A stretch of DNA of 6,494 nt from the NCBI GenBank assembly GCA_030834765.1, contig JAUQXG010000395.1, positions 1 to 6,494 of the forward strand. Direction: 5' to 3'. The translations under genes were made by a program, and so were the position numbers. Source of the DNA: Lutispora sp. GTDB taxonomy: Bacteria > Bacillota > Clostridia > Lutisporales > Lutisporaceae. Positions 1-6,261 of the stretch are shown in pieces. Position 1 is the first letter of the stretch. Each line of letters starts with the position of its first letter. The notes under the pieces are model-generated. The model worked only from the letters and a program-made list of their open reading frames with translations. It did not search any database and was not told the origin of the DNA.

Positions 1-1
1 T

Positions 2-937
2 ACAATTTCTCATGATTATGCCAGCTGCTCGGTGATAAAGGATTCAGGAGATGACCCAGATATAACCGATGGCATTGAGCTATTTGCTTCGGCAAAGAAA
101 CTGGAAGTCCCAGGAATCATAATTAAAGGCGGAAAAGGCATTGGCGTGGTGACAAAGCTAGGGTTGCAAGTAGAAATAGGCAAGAGCGCCATCAATCCTG
201 TACCAATGTCCATGATAAAAAATGAAGTGAATTCCGTGATTCAAGAAGGCTGGGGCGTAGAAATCGAAATAACCATTCCAAGAGGAGAAGAGCTAGCAAA
301 AAAAACCTATAACCCTAAATTAGGAATCATAGGGGGGCTTTCCATTCTTGGAACTACTGGAATTATTGAGCCTATGTCAGAGGATGCCCTAAAGGACACC
401 ATAGCACTTGAGTTGAAATGTCATAAGGCTTTAGGCAAAGATGCAGTAGTGCTTGTTCCAGGCAATTATGGAGAAGAATTTTCTTCTCAAAAGCTTGGTG
501 TTTCTAAAACAAATATCGTTAAAATAAGCAATTATTTAGGTTTTGTATTAGAAAAATGCCAAGAGTCTGGCTATAAAAATATCATATTGTCTGGCCATAT
601 TGGCAAGCTTATCAAACCGGCAGGAGGTATATTTTATACTCATAGCAGGGTAAGTGATACTAGAATGGAAATATTGACAGCTCATTTGGCCTTGATGGGT
701 ATGGAAAGAGAGCAGTTAAGAAAAATCATGAATTGCAGTACCACAGAAGAAGCCATTATTATCATAGATCAGGCTGGATATAGTGATATATATGGGTTGA
801 TGGCAGAAAAATGCGCACAAAGATGTGAGGATTATGTTTTTGGAGAAATCCAAATAGGTGTTGTGCTTTTTTCAATGAAGAATTTACTGGCAAAGAGTTC
901 TAAAACAGATATTTTACTGCAGCTATGCTGCGATTAA
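2..937 (+). CDS. cbiD: Cobalt-precorrin-5B C1-methyltransferase CbiD (5' partial)
   Basis: CbiD transfers a methyl group from S-adenosylmethionine to C1 of cobalt-precorrin-5B, giving cobalt-precorrin-6A, in the anaerobic cobalamin pathway in the cytoplasm. The frame is open from the left edge, so the gene is cut. The visible 311 codons end at a TAA at 935-937. The family is usually about 360-380 residues, so roughly 50-60 N-terminal residues, including the usual TTGTCAAAA-like motif, lie outside. Recognisable family segments are KDSGDDPDITDG just after the edge, the glycine-rich GIIGGLSILGTTG stretch (visible residues about 106-118) followed by IEPMSEDA, and the VLVPGNYGEEF segment. CbiD is not related to the CbiE/F/H/L methyltransferase fold. 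The GTG at position 32 is internal, because conserved family sequence (DYASCS) precedes it. The gene is separated from cbiE by 116 bases. Confidence 0.95.
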   Translation, partial: TISHDYASCSVIKDSGDDPDITDGIELFASAKKLEVPGIIIKGGKGIGVVTKLGLQVEIGKSAINPVPMSMIKNEVNSVIQEGWGVEIEITIPRGEELAKKTYNPKLGIIGGLSILGTTGIIEPMSEDALKDTIALELKCHKALGKDAVVLVPGNYGEEFSSQKLGVSKTNIVKISNYLGFVLEKCQESGYKNIILSGHIGKLIKPAGGIFYTHSRVSDTRMEILTAHLALMGMEREQLRKIMNCSTTEEAIIIIDQAGYSDIYGLMAEKCAQRCEDYVFGEIQIGVVLFSMKNLLAKSSKTDILLQLCCD

Positions 938-972
938 TTAAAATTTTTAAAACTCAAGGTTTTATAAATTAT

Positions 973-1003
973 AAGCTTTTAAAGGAAATAGGTTGAAAAG
1001 CTT
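973..1003 (+). repeat. Inverted repeat A/B in the cbiD-cbiE gap
   Basis: AAGCTTTT at 973-980 is perfectly complementary to AAAAGCTT at 996-1003, giving an 8-bp stem with a 15-base loop. Its right arm overlaps the left arm of the second inverted repeat (992-1016), so the two stems cannot form in the same RNA molecule. Both arms contain the palindrome AAGCTT, and the region is AT-rich, so chance occurrence is possible. No function is assigned. Confidence 0.45.
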
Positions 1004-1019
1004 GCATCTTTTCAACTTG
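989..1019 (+). promoter_or_regulatory. Stem-loop upstream of cbiE
   Basis: GTTGAAAAG at 992-1000 and CTTTTCAAC at 1008-1016 form a perfect 9-bp inverted repeat around a 7-base loop (CTTGCAT). Allowing G-U pairs, the stem extends outward to 989 and 1019, giving about 12 pairs. It lies 34 bases before the cbiE start and ends 21 bases before its ribosome binding site. No run of T follows it on the + strand, so it does not look like a complete intrinsic terminator. It may act as an mRNA processing or stability element or as part of an attenuator; this is inference from position and pairing only. Confidence 0.5.
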
Positions 1020-1040
1020 AATCTTATGCTAAAGTATCAA

Positions 1041-1048
1041 GGGAGAGG
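1041..1048 (+). promoter_or_regulatory. Ribosome binding site of cbiE
   Basis: The purine-rich GGGAGAGG lies 5 bases before the ATG at 1054. It supports that start and shows that cbiE is translated independently of cbiD, unlike most of the downstream genes, whose starts overlap or abut the previous stop. Confidence 0.75.
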
Positions 1049-1053
1049 TTACA

Positions 1054-1683
1054 ATGAAAATAGATGTCATAGGAATAGGGCCTGGAAGTCTGGATTATTT
1101 GCTCCCTGCTGCCAATATGGCTATCCATGAATGTGATATTATCATTGGCGGAAAAAGGAATTTACAGATATTTAAGCATTTATCAAAGGAGTTCTATGAG
1201 TTTGGCTCTGACTTGGAAGGTTTGTATCAATATATAAACAGCAATTATGAAGCCAGGAAAGTGGGTGTTATTGTTTCGGGAGACCCTGGGTTCTATAGCC
1301 TCTTAAACTTTCTTGTCAGAAGATTTGGGAAAGAAAAACTCAATGTGATTCCTGGTATAAGCTCTTTTCAGTATTTATATGCAAAGCTTGGAAAACCATG
1401 GCAGCAACATCTTATTGCAAGTATGCATGGTAGAGAGTTTGATATGGTGAAGAGCTTGTATGATTATAAAGGTATATTTTTACTGACAGATGAAAAAAGC
1501 TCTCCGTCAACCATAGCTAAAATTCTTATAGAATCTGGTTTGGAAGGCTGTAATATGATAGTTGGAGAAAACTTATCTTATGAGGAAGAACGGATTTTAG
1601 CAGGAAAGCCTGAAATATTTATAGATAAAAGATTTGATAGTTTAAGTGTGGTGGTGATTGAAAAAGATGAAGTGGGAATATAA
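1054..1683 (+). CDS. cbiE: Cobalt-precorrin-7 C5-methyltransferase CbiE
   Basis: CbiE methylates C5 of the corrin ring using S-adenosylmethionine and acts together with CbiT on the way to cobalt-precorrin-8. The 209-residue protein has the tetrapyrrole methylase fold. Visible motifs are the N-terminal GIGPG loop (residues 7-11), SGDPGFYS (75-82), and IPGISSFQ (99-106), followed by LGKPWQ and a SMHGRE segment typical of CbiE. The length fits a stand-alone CbiE, not a CbiE-CbiT (CobL-type) fusion of about 400 residues. The ATG start is supported by GGGAGAGG just upstream and by the motif starting a few residues in. Its 3' end overlaps the cbiT start by 17 bases in another frame, consistent with translational coupling of the two partner enzymes. 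Confidence 0.96.
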   Translation: MKIDVIGIGPGSLDYLLPAANMAIHECDIIIGGKRNLQIFKHLSKEFYEFGSDLEGLYQYINSNYEARKVGVIVSGDPGFYSLLNFLVRRFGKEKLNVIPGISSFQYLYAKLGKPWQQHLIASMHGREFDMVKSLYDYKGIFLLTDEKSSPSTIAKILIESGLEGCNMIVGENLSYEEERILAGKPEIFIDKRFDSLSVVVIEKDEVGI

Positions 1684-2245
1684 TACAACTGGTATTCCTG
1701 ATGAGATGTTTCATAGAGGAGAAGTGCCCATTACAAAATCTGAAATTAGAGTATTGTCTTTATCAAAGCTAAGATTATTTAGTGATTGCAAGCTTCTTGA
1801 TGTAGGATGCGGAACTGGAAGTATTACAGTAGAAGCCGGAATCCTATGCCATGAAGGAGAAATTACTGCTATAGATAAAAATCAAGAGGCAGTTAATTTG
1901 ACACAAAAAAATATTGAGAAATTTGGCTTACAAAATGCAAAAGTCTTTAGGATGGATGCAGCAACAGAATTGCCTAATAAAGCTTTTAATAGGATATTTA
2001 TAGGCGGAGGCGGAAAAGAGCTGGACTATATTATAAAATCCAGCAAAGATGTTTTAACTAAAGATGGGATTATTGTAATAAATACAATATTAATAGAAAG
2101 TACCTATCATACATTAAATGCATTGGAGCAGTATGGATATAAAAATATTGAATGTATAAGTACAAATATATCAATGGGATATAAAATTTCAGGCTGGATG
2201 ATGAAGGCGTTAAATCCAATTTATATCATAAAAGCGGAGGTATAA
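1667..2245 (+). CDS. cbiT: Cobalt-precorrin-6B C15-methyltransferase (decarboxylating) CbiT
   Basis: CbiT methylates C15 and decarboxylates the acetate side chain on C12 of cobalt-precorrin-6B. The 192-residue protein is a class I Rossmann methyltransferase, different in fold from its neighbours. It starts with the family signature WEYNTTGIPDEMF (residues 3-15), then VPITKSEIR. The S-adenosylmethionine loop DVGCGTG is at residues 45-51, the acidic residue ending strand 2 is D70 (AIDKN), and the IFIGGGGKELD segment at about 110-119 matches the family's substrate-side loop. I place the start at ATG 1667, because it gives the usual N-terminus and GGTGGTGA lies 9 bases upstream; an in-frame TTG at 1658 would add three residues. 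It ends at TAA 2243-2245, one base before cbiL. Confidence 0.95.
   Translation: MKWEYNTTGIPDEMFHRGEVPITKSEIRVLSLSKLRLFSDCKLLDVGCGTGSITVEAGILCHEGEITAIDKNQEAVNLTQKNIEKFGLQNAKVFRMDAATELPNKAFNRIFIGGGGKELDYIIKSSKDVLTKDGIIVINTILIESTYHTLNALEQYGYKNIECISTNISMGYKISGWMMKALNPIYIIKAEV
2236..2240 (+). promoter_or_regulatory. Ribosome binding site of cbiL, deciding a GTG start
   Basis: GGAGG sits in the last codons of cbiT, 6 bases before the GTG at 2247. An ATG at 2245 overlaps both the cbiT stop and this GTG but is in another frame that stops after seven codons, so the GTG must be the real cbiL start. Confidence 0.8.
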
Positions 2246-2246
2246 T

Positions 2247-2939
2247 GTGGCTAAATTTTTTGGAATAGGAGTAGGGCCAGGGGATAAAGAATTAATTACC
2301 ATAAAGGCTGTCAGGGTGCTTTCAAATATAGATGTAGTGATTTTGCCGGAAGCGAAAAAAGATACAGGGAGCACCGCTTATGGTATCGCAAAAGAATATA
2401 TTAATCCAATAGCAAAAATGATTACCTGTGAATTTCCTATGGTAAAGGATAAGGATGATTTTATAAAAGCTGGAGAAAGAGCGGCTGAAATAGTCATGGA
2501 CTATGTAAAAAAAGGATATAATACGGCTTTTTTGACATTAGGAGATCCATCCATATACAGTACCTATATCTATATATTGAAAGCGTTGGATTCCAGTATA
2601 GAGATAGAAACCATACCAGGCATTACCTCTTTTTGTGCAGCAGCAGCTATAACAAATAGGGTATTAGTAGAAGGAGATGAGATACTCTCTATTATACCGG
2701 CTACTTGTGAATATGAAATGATGAACAACGTTGTTAAGGATAGTGGGGGAGTGGCAGTCATGAAGCTTTTCAATCATGGAGATAAAGCTGTTCGGCTGTT
2801 GAAGGAAAACAATATGATAGAGAATAGTGTTATCGTGAGAAAGTGCGGTATGGATGATTGCAAAATAAGCAGTGATATTGAGAAATCTTTAGAAGAGAGC
2901 AAGCAGTATTTATCCATTATATTAGGGAGGAGGGCATAA
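2247..2939 (+). CDS. cbiL: Cobalt-factor II (precorrin-2) C20-methyltransferase CbiL
   Basis: CbiL carries out the first ring methylation of the cobalt branch, adding a methyl to C20 of cobalt-sirohydrochlorin (cobalt-factor II) to give cobalt-factor III. The 230-residue protein shows the tetrapyrrole methylase motifs GVGPGD (residues 8-13), LGDPSIYSTY (98-107) and IPGITSF (123-129), followed by an alanine run. The sequence after the first motif (VVILPEAKKDTGSTA) and the STYIYI extension are typical of the CbiL/CobI subgroup and separate it from CbiF and CbiH. The length matches the family (about 225-240). The start is a GTG with GGAGG 6 bases upstream. Its last codons (LGRRA) contain the ribosome binding site of cbiF, which begins 3 bases after the stop. 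Confidence 0.95.
   Translation: MAKFFGIGVGPGDKELITIKAVRVLSNIDVVILPEAKKDTGSTAYGIAKEYINPIAKMITCEFPMVKDKDDFIKAGERAAEIVMDYVKKGYNTAFLTLGDPSIYSTYIYILKALDSSIEIETIPGITSFCAAAAITNRVLVEGDEILSIIPATCEYEMMNNVVKDSGGVAVMKLFNHGDKAVRLLKENNMIENSVIVRKCGMDDCKISSDIEKSLEESKQYLSIILGRRA
2925..2934 (+). promoter_or_regulatory. Ribosome binding site of cbiF inside the cbiL end
   Basis: GGGAGGAGGG encodes part of the last residues of CbiL and lies 8 bases before the ATG of cbiF at 2943. It is the longest purine-rich ribosome binding site in the window and suggests strong initiation at cbiF. Confidence 0.75.
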
Positions 2940-2942
2940 AGC

Positions 2943-3695
2943 ATGGTTTTTTTTGTTGGTGCGGGACCTGGCGATATAGAATTGATTACAATTAAGGGAG
3001 TGAAGAGGCTTCAGGAAGCTGATGTGGTCATATATGCAGGTTCATTAGTAAATGAAAAGCTTCTTGAATATTGTAAAAAAGATGTGCTGATATATAATAG
3101 TGCATCGATGAGTCTTGATGAAGTGATTGCAGTGATGCATGAATCGGAGAAAATGAATAAAATGGTGGTTAGACTGCATACGGGCGACCCTTCCATATAC
3201 GGAGCCATTAGAGAGCAAATGGATGAGCTGGATAAATTAAATATTGAATATGAAGTAATACCTGGAGTCAGTTCTTTTGTTGCAGCAGCATCAAGAATAA
3301 AAAAGGAATTTACCCTTCCTGGTGTGTCACAAACAGTAATCATTACAAGACTTGAAGGAAGAACAGGAACCTCAGAGGGTGGAAATTTAGAAGAGCTGGC
3401 AAAGCATAAAGCTTCCATGTCTATATTTCTATCTGTTTTGTCAATAGATAAGGTTGTAGAAAAGCTAAGAACCTCCTATTCAGAAGAAACACCAGTAGCT
3501 GTCATATATAAAGCCACTTGGCCTGATGAAAAAATTGTCCAGGGCACATTAAAGGATATCGAAGAAAAAGTAAAAAATGCAGGTATCAATAGGTTTGCAC
3601 AGATTTTGGTAGGAGATTTTATGGGGAATCAATATGAACTTTCCAAACTATATGATGCTGGCTTTTCTCATATGTACAGAAGTGGAAGCAAATGA
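2943..3695 (+). CDS. cbiF: Cobalt-precorrin-4 C11-methyltransferase CbiF
   Basis: CbiF methylates C11 of cobalt-precorrin-4, giving cobalt-precorrin-5A, the substrate of CbiG encoded next. The 250-residue protein has the motifs GAGPGD (residues 6-11), YAGSLVN (31-37), HTGDPSIYG (79-87) and VIPGVSSF (105-112), then LPGVSQTVIITR starting at 125. YAGSLVN, RLHTGDPS and SQTVI are hallmarks of CbiF/CobM and give a firm assignment within the methylase family. The length is normal. ATG 2943 is preceded by a strong ribosome binding site. The TGA stop overlaps the cbiG start codon in an ATGA arrangement, so the methylase and the hydrolase that uses its product are probably translationally coupled. Confidence 0.96.
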   Translation: MVFFVGAGPGDIELITIKGVKRLQEADVVIYAGSLVNEKLLEYCKKDVLIYNSASMSLDEVIAVMHESEKMNKMVVRLHTGDPSIYGAIREQMDELDKLNIEYEVIPGVSSFVAAASRIKKEFTLPGVSQTVIITRLEGRTGTSEGGNLEELAKHKASMSIFLSVLSIDKVVEKLRTSYSEETPVAVIYKATWPDEKIVQGTLKDIEEKVKNAGINRFAQILVGDFMGNQYELSKLYDAGFSHMYRSGSK

Positions 3696-4756
3696 ACACC
3701 GCAATCATAGCTGTGACCTTAAATGGAATGAAGGCTGCAGAGAGGATTAGAGCCAGTCTGGAAAATCATTGTGCAATATACACATTGGAGAAATATTGCA
3801 CTGATGATACCGATTATAAACCTTTAAAAAATGGATTGAAAGAATCCATGAAAAATATCTTTTCTTCCTATAAAAGCATTATCATGATCATGGCCTGCGG
3901 AATTGCTGTACGAGCCATAGGGCCATATTTAGACAGCAAACTGACTGATCCTGCAATTGTTGTCCTAGATGAAATGGGAAGAAATATAATTAGCCTTATT
4001 TCAGGACACATTGGTGGAGCAAATGAATTGGCAATAAAAGTAGCAAAGATAACTGGAGGCAATCCAATTATAACCACAGCTTCTGATAATCAGAAGGTCA
4101 TTTCTGTTGATATCCTCGCAAAGAAATTTAATTTAGCATTAACAGATTATGAAAAAGCAAAGGTAATTACATCAGATATTGTAAATGGAAGAAATGTAGG
4201 GCTAATCAGTGATGTTAAAATAAAATCAGAAATAGGAGAAGGCGTAACTTTAACCGCCTGGGAAAACATAAAGAAAAATGATTTTGTATCCCTTATTTAT
4301 ATAGGAAATAAAAATATTGAAGAAAAAGAATTGCCTTTTGTGAAGCTGATTACAAAAAATCTGGTGATGGGCATCGGTTGCAGAAAAGATACCAAAGGTG
4401 TAGATATATTAGATTTTGTAAAAAGCACCCTTGATGAATATAAATTGTCTATTGAGGCCATTCATTCAGTTTGTACAATAACACTAAAGAGTGAAGAAAA
4501 AGGGATCGCTGATTTATGCCAATATCTAGGGGTTCCTTTGAAAATTATTGAGGATCAAGCAATTAAAGCAATAGAAGGCAATTTTCCCTGTTCAGATTTT
4601 GTAAGAAAGACAGTGGGCTTTGGATGTGTATGTGAACCATGTGGATTTTTAGGGTCGAAATCAGGAAAGCAACGAATACCTAAAACATCTTATAAAGGAA
4701 TCACATTAAGTGTTTATGAAGAGGATTTAACTTTGGAGGTTAGCAATGAAGGGTAA
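3692..4756 (+). CDS. cbiG: Cobalt-precorrin-5A hydrolase CbiG
   Basis: CbiG opens the delta-lactone of cobalt-precorrin-5A and releases the two-carbon fragment as acetaldehyde, giving cobalt-precorrin-5B for CbiD. The 354-residue protein shows the N-terminal region with GIAVRAIGPYL (residues 70-80), the SGHIGGANELA motif (104-114) that marks CbiG, a variable middle section, and the C-terminal CbiG/CobE-like domain from LVMGIGCRKD (about 224-233) to the end. That domain contains GCVCEPCG (311-318), giving three closely spaced cysteines (C312, C314, C317). Length is typical for a stand-alone CbiG, with no CbiF or CbiH fusion. The start overlaps the cbiF stop by 4 bases with only a weak GTGGAAG site ahead, so translation probably relies on coupling. 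Its 3' end overlaps cbiH by 11 bases. Confidence 0.95.
   Translation: MNTAIIAVTLNGMKAAERIRASLENHCAIYTLEKYCTDDTDYKPLKNGLKESMKNIFSSYKSIIMIMACGIAVRAIGPYLDSKLTDPAIVVLDEMGRNIISLISGHIGGANELAIKVAKITGGNPIITTASDNQKVISVDILAKKFNLALTDYEKAKVITSDIVNGRNVGLISDVKIKSEIGEGVTLTAWENIKKNDFVSLIYIGNKNIEEKELPFVKLITKNLVMGIGCRKDTKGVDILDFVKSTLDEYKLSIEAIHSVCTITLKSEEKGIADLCQYLGVPLKIIEDQAIKAIEGNFPCSDFVRKTVGFGCVCEPCGFLGSKSGKQRIPKTSYKGITLSVYEEDLTLEVSNEG
4735..4739 (+). promoter_or_regulatory. Ribosome binding site of cbiH inside cbiG
   Basis: GGAGG lies 6 bases before ATG 4746, within the last codons of cbiG. It fixes the cbiH start and therefore the 11-base overlap between the two genes. Confidence 0.75.
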
Positions 4757-5486
4757 ACTTTTTATTATAGGTATTGGACCTGGAAATATAGAAAATATGA
4801 CTATTAGAGCATACAACACAATAAAGAGTTGTCATGTGCTTGCAGGCTATACGGTTTATGTTGAACAAATTAAGGATTTGAGTGAAGGCAAAGAAATCAT
4901 AACAAAAGGCATGGGGCAAGAAATAGAAAGATGTAAGTTGGCAATAAAAGCCTGCACAGAAGGAAAACAAGTAGGCTTAGTTTGCAGCGGTGATTCAGGT
5001 TTATACGGGATGGCAGGACTTGCTTTAGAAATTATGAATAAAATGAGCTTGGAAGAAAGGCCGGAAGTTGAGATCATACCAGGCGTGACAGCAGCGCTTT
5101 CTAGCTCTTCACTTCTTGGAGCACCTATTGTTGAGGATTTTTGTACCATCAGCTTAAGCGATTATATGACCCCATTATCTAAGATAATGAACAGGATTGA
5201 AAAAGCCAGTGAAGCTGATTTTACAATTGCCCTGTATAATCCAAGAAGCAGTGTGAGACAAGACTACTTAAAAGAAGCTTTGGCTATTATCTCAAAATAC
5301 AGAAGCTTAGAAACACCAGTTGGGATAGTGAGAAATGCATATAGAGCTGATGAGAAGGTACAAATAACAACGTTAGAAAAATTAGATGCTGATTTGGTTG
5401 ATATGTTTTGTACATTGATAATAGGTAACAGCAAAACTTCAGTGATAGGTGACTTTATGGTTACTTCCAGAGGGTATAGAATATGA
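4746..5486 (+). CDS. cbiH: Cobalt-factor III C17-methyltransferase CbiH (ring contraction)
   Basis: CbiH methylates C17 of cobalt-factor III and drives contraction of the macrocycle, forming cobalt-precorrin-4 with its delta-lactone. The 246-residue protein carries GIGPGN (residues 9-14), AGYTVYV (33-39), SGDSGLYGMA (81-90), IPGVTAA (111-117), LGAPIVEDF, SLSDYMTP, YNPRSS (164-169), GIVRNAYR (193-200) and IIGNSKT (225-231), the ordered signature of CbiH/CobJ. It is the short form, lacking the C-terminal iron-sulphur extension known in some Bacillus CbiH60 proteins. The C-terminal TPRGY common in the family is TSRGY here, a small change. ATG 4746 follows GGAGG, and the stop overlaps the cbiJ ATG by 4 bases. 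Confidence 0.95.
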   Translation: MKGKLFIIGIGPGNIENMTIRAYNTIKSCHVLAGYTVYVEQIKDLSEGKEIITKGMGQEIERCKLAIKACTEGKQVGLVCSGDSGLYGMAGLALEIMNKMSLEERPEVEIIPGVTAALSSSSLLGAPIVEDFCTISLSDYMTPLSKIMNRIEKASEADFTIALYNPRSSVRQDYLKEALAIISKYRSLETPVGIVRNAYRADEKVQITTLEKLDADLVDMFCTLIIGNSKTSVIGDFMVTSRGYRI

Positions 5487-6241
5487 TTTTAGTACTTGGA
5501 GGCACTAGCGACTCATTGATTTTGGCAAATGAACTGATAAAGCTTCATAAGAATATTATACTCAGTGTTGCTACTGAATATGGAAATGAAGCTGCATCAA
5601 AATCCTTCTCTGGAAATATTATCTGCGGAAGAATGGGCTATGAGGAATTAAAAGCTTTTATGATAGAAGAGAGAATAGGTTACATTGTAGATGCAACACA
5701 TCCTTACGCATATCTAGTATCCCAAAATGCAATAGCTGCGGCGAATGATCTTGGTCTAAACTATATTAGGTATGAAAGACCAGGAATAAAGACTGAAACA
5801 AATGGAGTTTTGTGCTGTGATTCCTTTGAAGAAGCAGGTAAAATTGCAGATGCCATGGAGGGCAATATTCTTATTACAACAGGCAGCAAGGAGATTGAAA
5901 AGCTTGTTTGTAATATCAAGGATAAAAATAGAATAAAGGCAAGAATTCTTTCTACCTCAGAATCTATCATAAAGCTTGAAAATATTGGATTGAATGCGGA
6001 AAATATTATTGCGATGAAGGGACCTTTTTCCCAGGAAATGAACAGGGTTATGTTTGCAGACTATAAAATAAAGATTCTCATATGCAAGGATAGCGGTAAA
6101 CAGGGAGGCACGGAGGAAAAGCTTGCAGCAGCACAAAAATCTAATATCCATGTCATTGTAATCGGAAGACCTAAAATTGTTTATCCAAACATGTTTAATA
6201 GTATAGATGAGATAATGGATTATTTAAAAGAGATTATTTAG
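5483..6241 (+). CDS. cbiJ: Cobalt-precorrin-6A reductase CbiJ
   Basis: CbiJ reduces a double bond of cobalt-precorrin-6A with a nicotinamide nucleotide, giving cobalt-precorrin-6B, the substrate of CbiT. The 252-residue protein starts with the nucleotide-binding stretch ILVLGGTSDS (residues 2-11). It then has DATHPYA (70-76), the strongest CbiJ/CobK marker, RYERPG, TTGSKE (132-137) and the C-terminal KDSGKQGGTEEKL (202-214) followed by IGRPK. Length matches the family (about 245-260). The ATG overlaps the TGA of cbiH (ATGA), with AGAGGG 8 bases upstream. No terminator-like hairpin with a T-run is visible after the TAG stop, so transcription probably continues into the next gene. Confidence 0.95.
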   Translation: MILVLGGTSDSLILANELIKLHKNIILSVATEYGNEAASKSFSGNIICGRMGYEELKAFMIEERIGYIVDATHPYAYLVSQNAIAAANDLGLNYIRYERPGIKTETNGVLCCDSFEEAGKIADAMEGNILITTGSKEIEKLVCNIKDKNRIKARILSTSESIIKLENIGLNAENIIAMKGPFSQEMNRVMFADYKIKILICKDSGKQGGTEEKLAAAQKSNIHVIVIGRPKIVYPNMFNSIDEIMDYLKEII

Positions 6242-6245
6242 CTGT

Positions 6246-6250
6246 GGAGG
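6246..6250 (+). promoter_or_regulatory. Ribosome binding site of the precorrin-2 dehydrogenase gene
   Basis: GGAGG is followed 11 bases later by GTG 6262, a rather long spacing. Another in-frame GTG at 6250 overlaps the site itself and cannot be its start. Family comparison (conserved YYPIM near the N-terminus) also favours 6262. Confidence 0.6.
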
Positions 6251-6261
6251 TGAGTAGTTCG

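Noticed and set aside
32..34. GTG at position 32 as the start of cbiD
   Set aside because: The frame is open to the left edge and the residues before it (DYASCS) continue the conserved CbiD sequence, so the gene is truncated by the window and does not start here.
948..964. Small inverted repeat TAAAAC/GTTTTA with a 5-base loop
   Set aside because: Only six pairs, five of them A-T; expected by chance in DNA this AT-rich.
989..1019. Intrinsic terminator after cbiD
   Set aside because: The stem is good, but no T-run follows it on the + strand and its sequence is AT-rich. On the minus strand only a short, interrupted T-rich stretch follows.
938..1053. Cobalamin riboswitch in the cbiD-cbiE gap
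   Set aside because: The gap is too short for the usual domain of about 200 bases and lacks the GCCACTG core of the B12 box. If the operon has such a switch, it should lie upstream of the window.
1658..1666. TTG as the start of cbiT
   Set aside because: It is in frame, but ATG 1667 gives the usual family N-terminus beginning MKWEY and has a better-spaced GGTGGTGA site. The difference is only three residues.
3011..3418. A 135-codon open frame on the minus strand
   Set aside because: It lies fully inside cbiF, which has clear family motifs, and its translation is low-complexity and Ser/Thr/Leu-rich, as expected from the reverse of a coding strand. The other minus-strand frames inside the cbi genes were rejected for the same reason.
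3513..3518. GCCACT, resembling part of a B12 box (also at 6328-6333)
   Set aside because: Both copies lie inside coding sequence, encoding the KATWPDE segment of CbiF and the GGGLVATRK motif of the dehydrogenase, without surrounding riboswitch structure.
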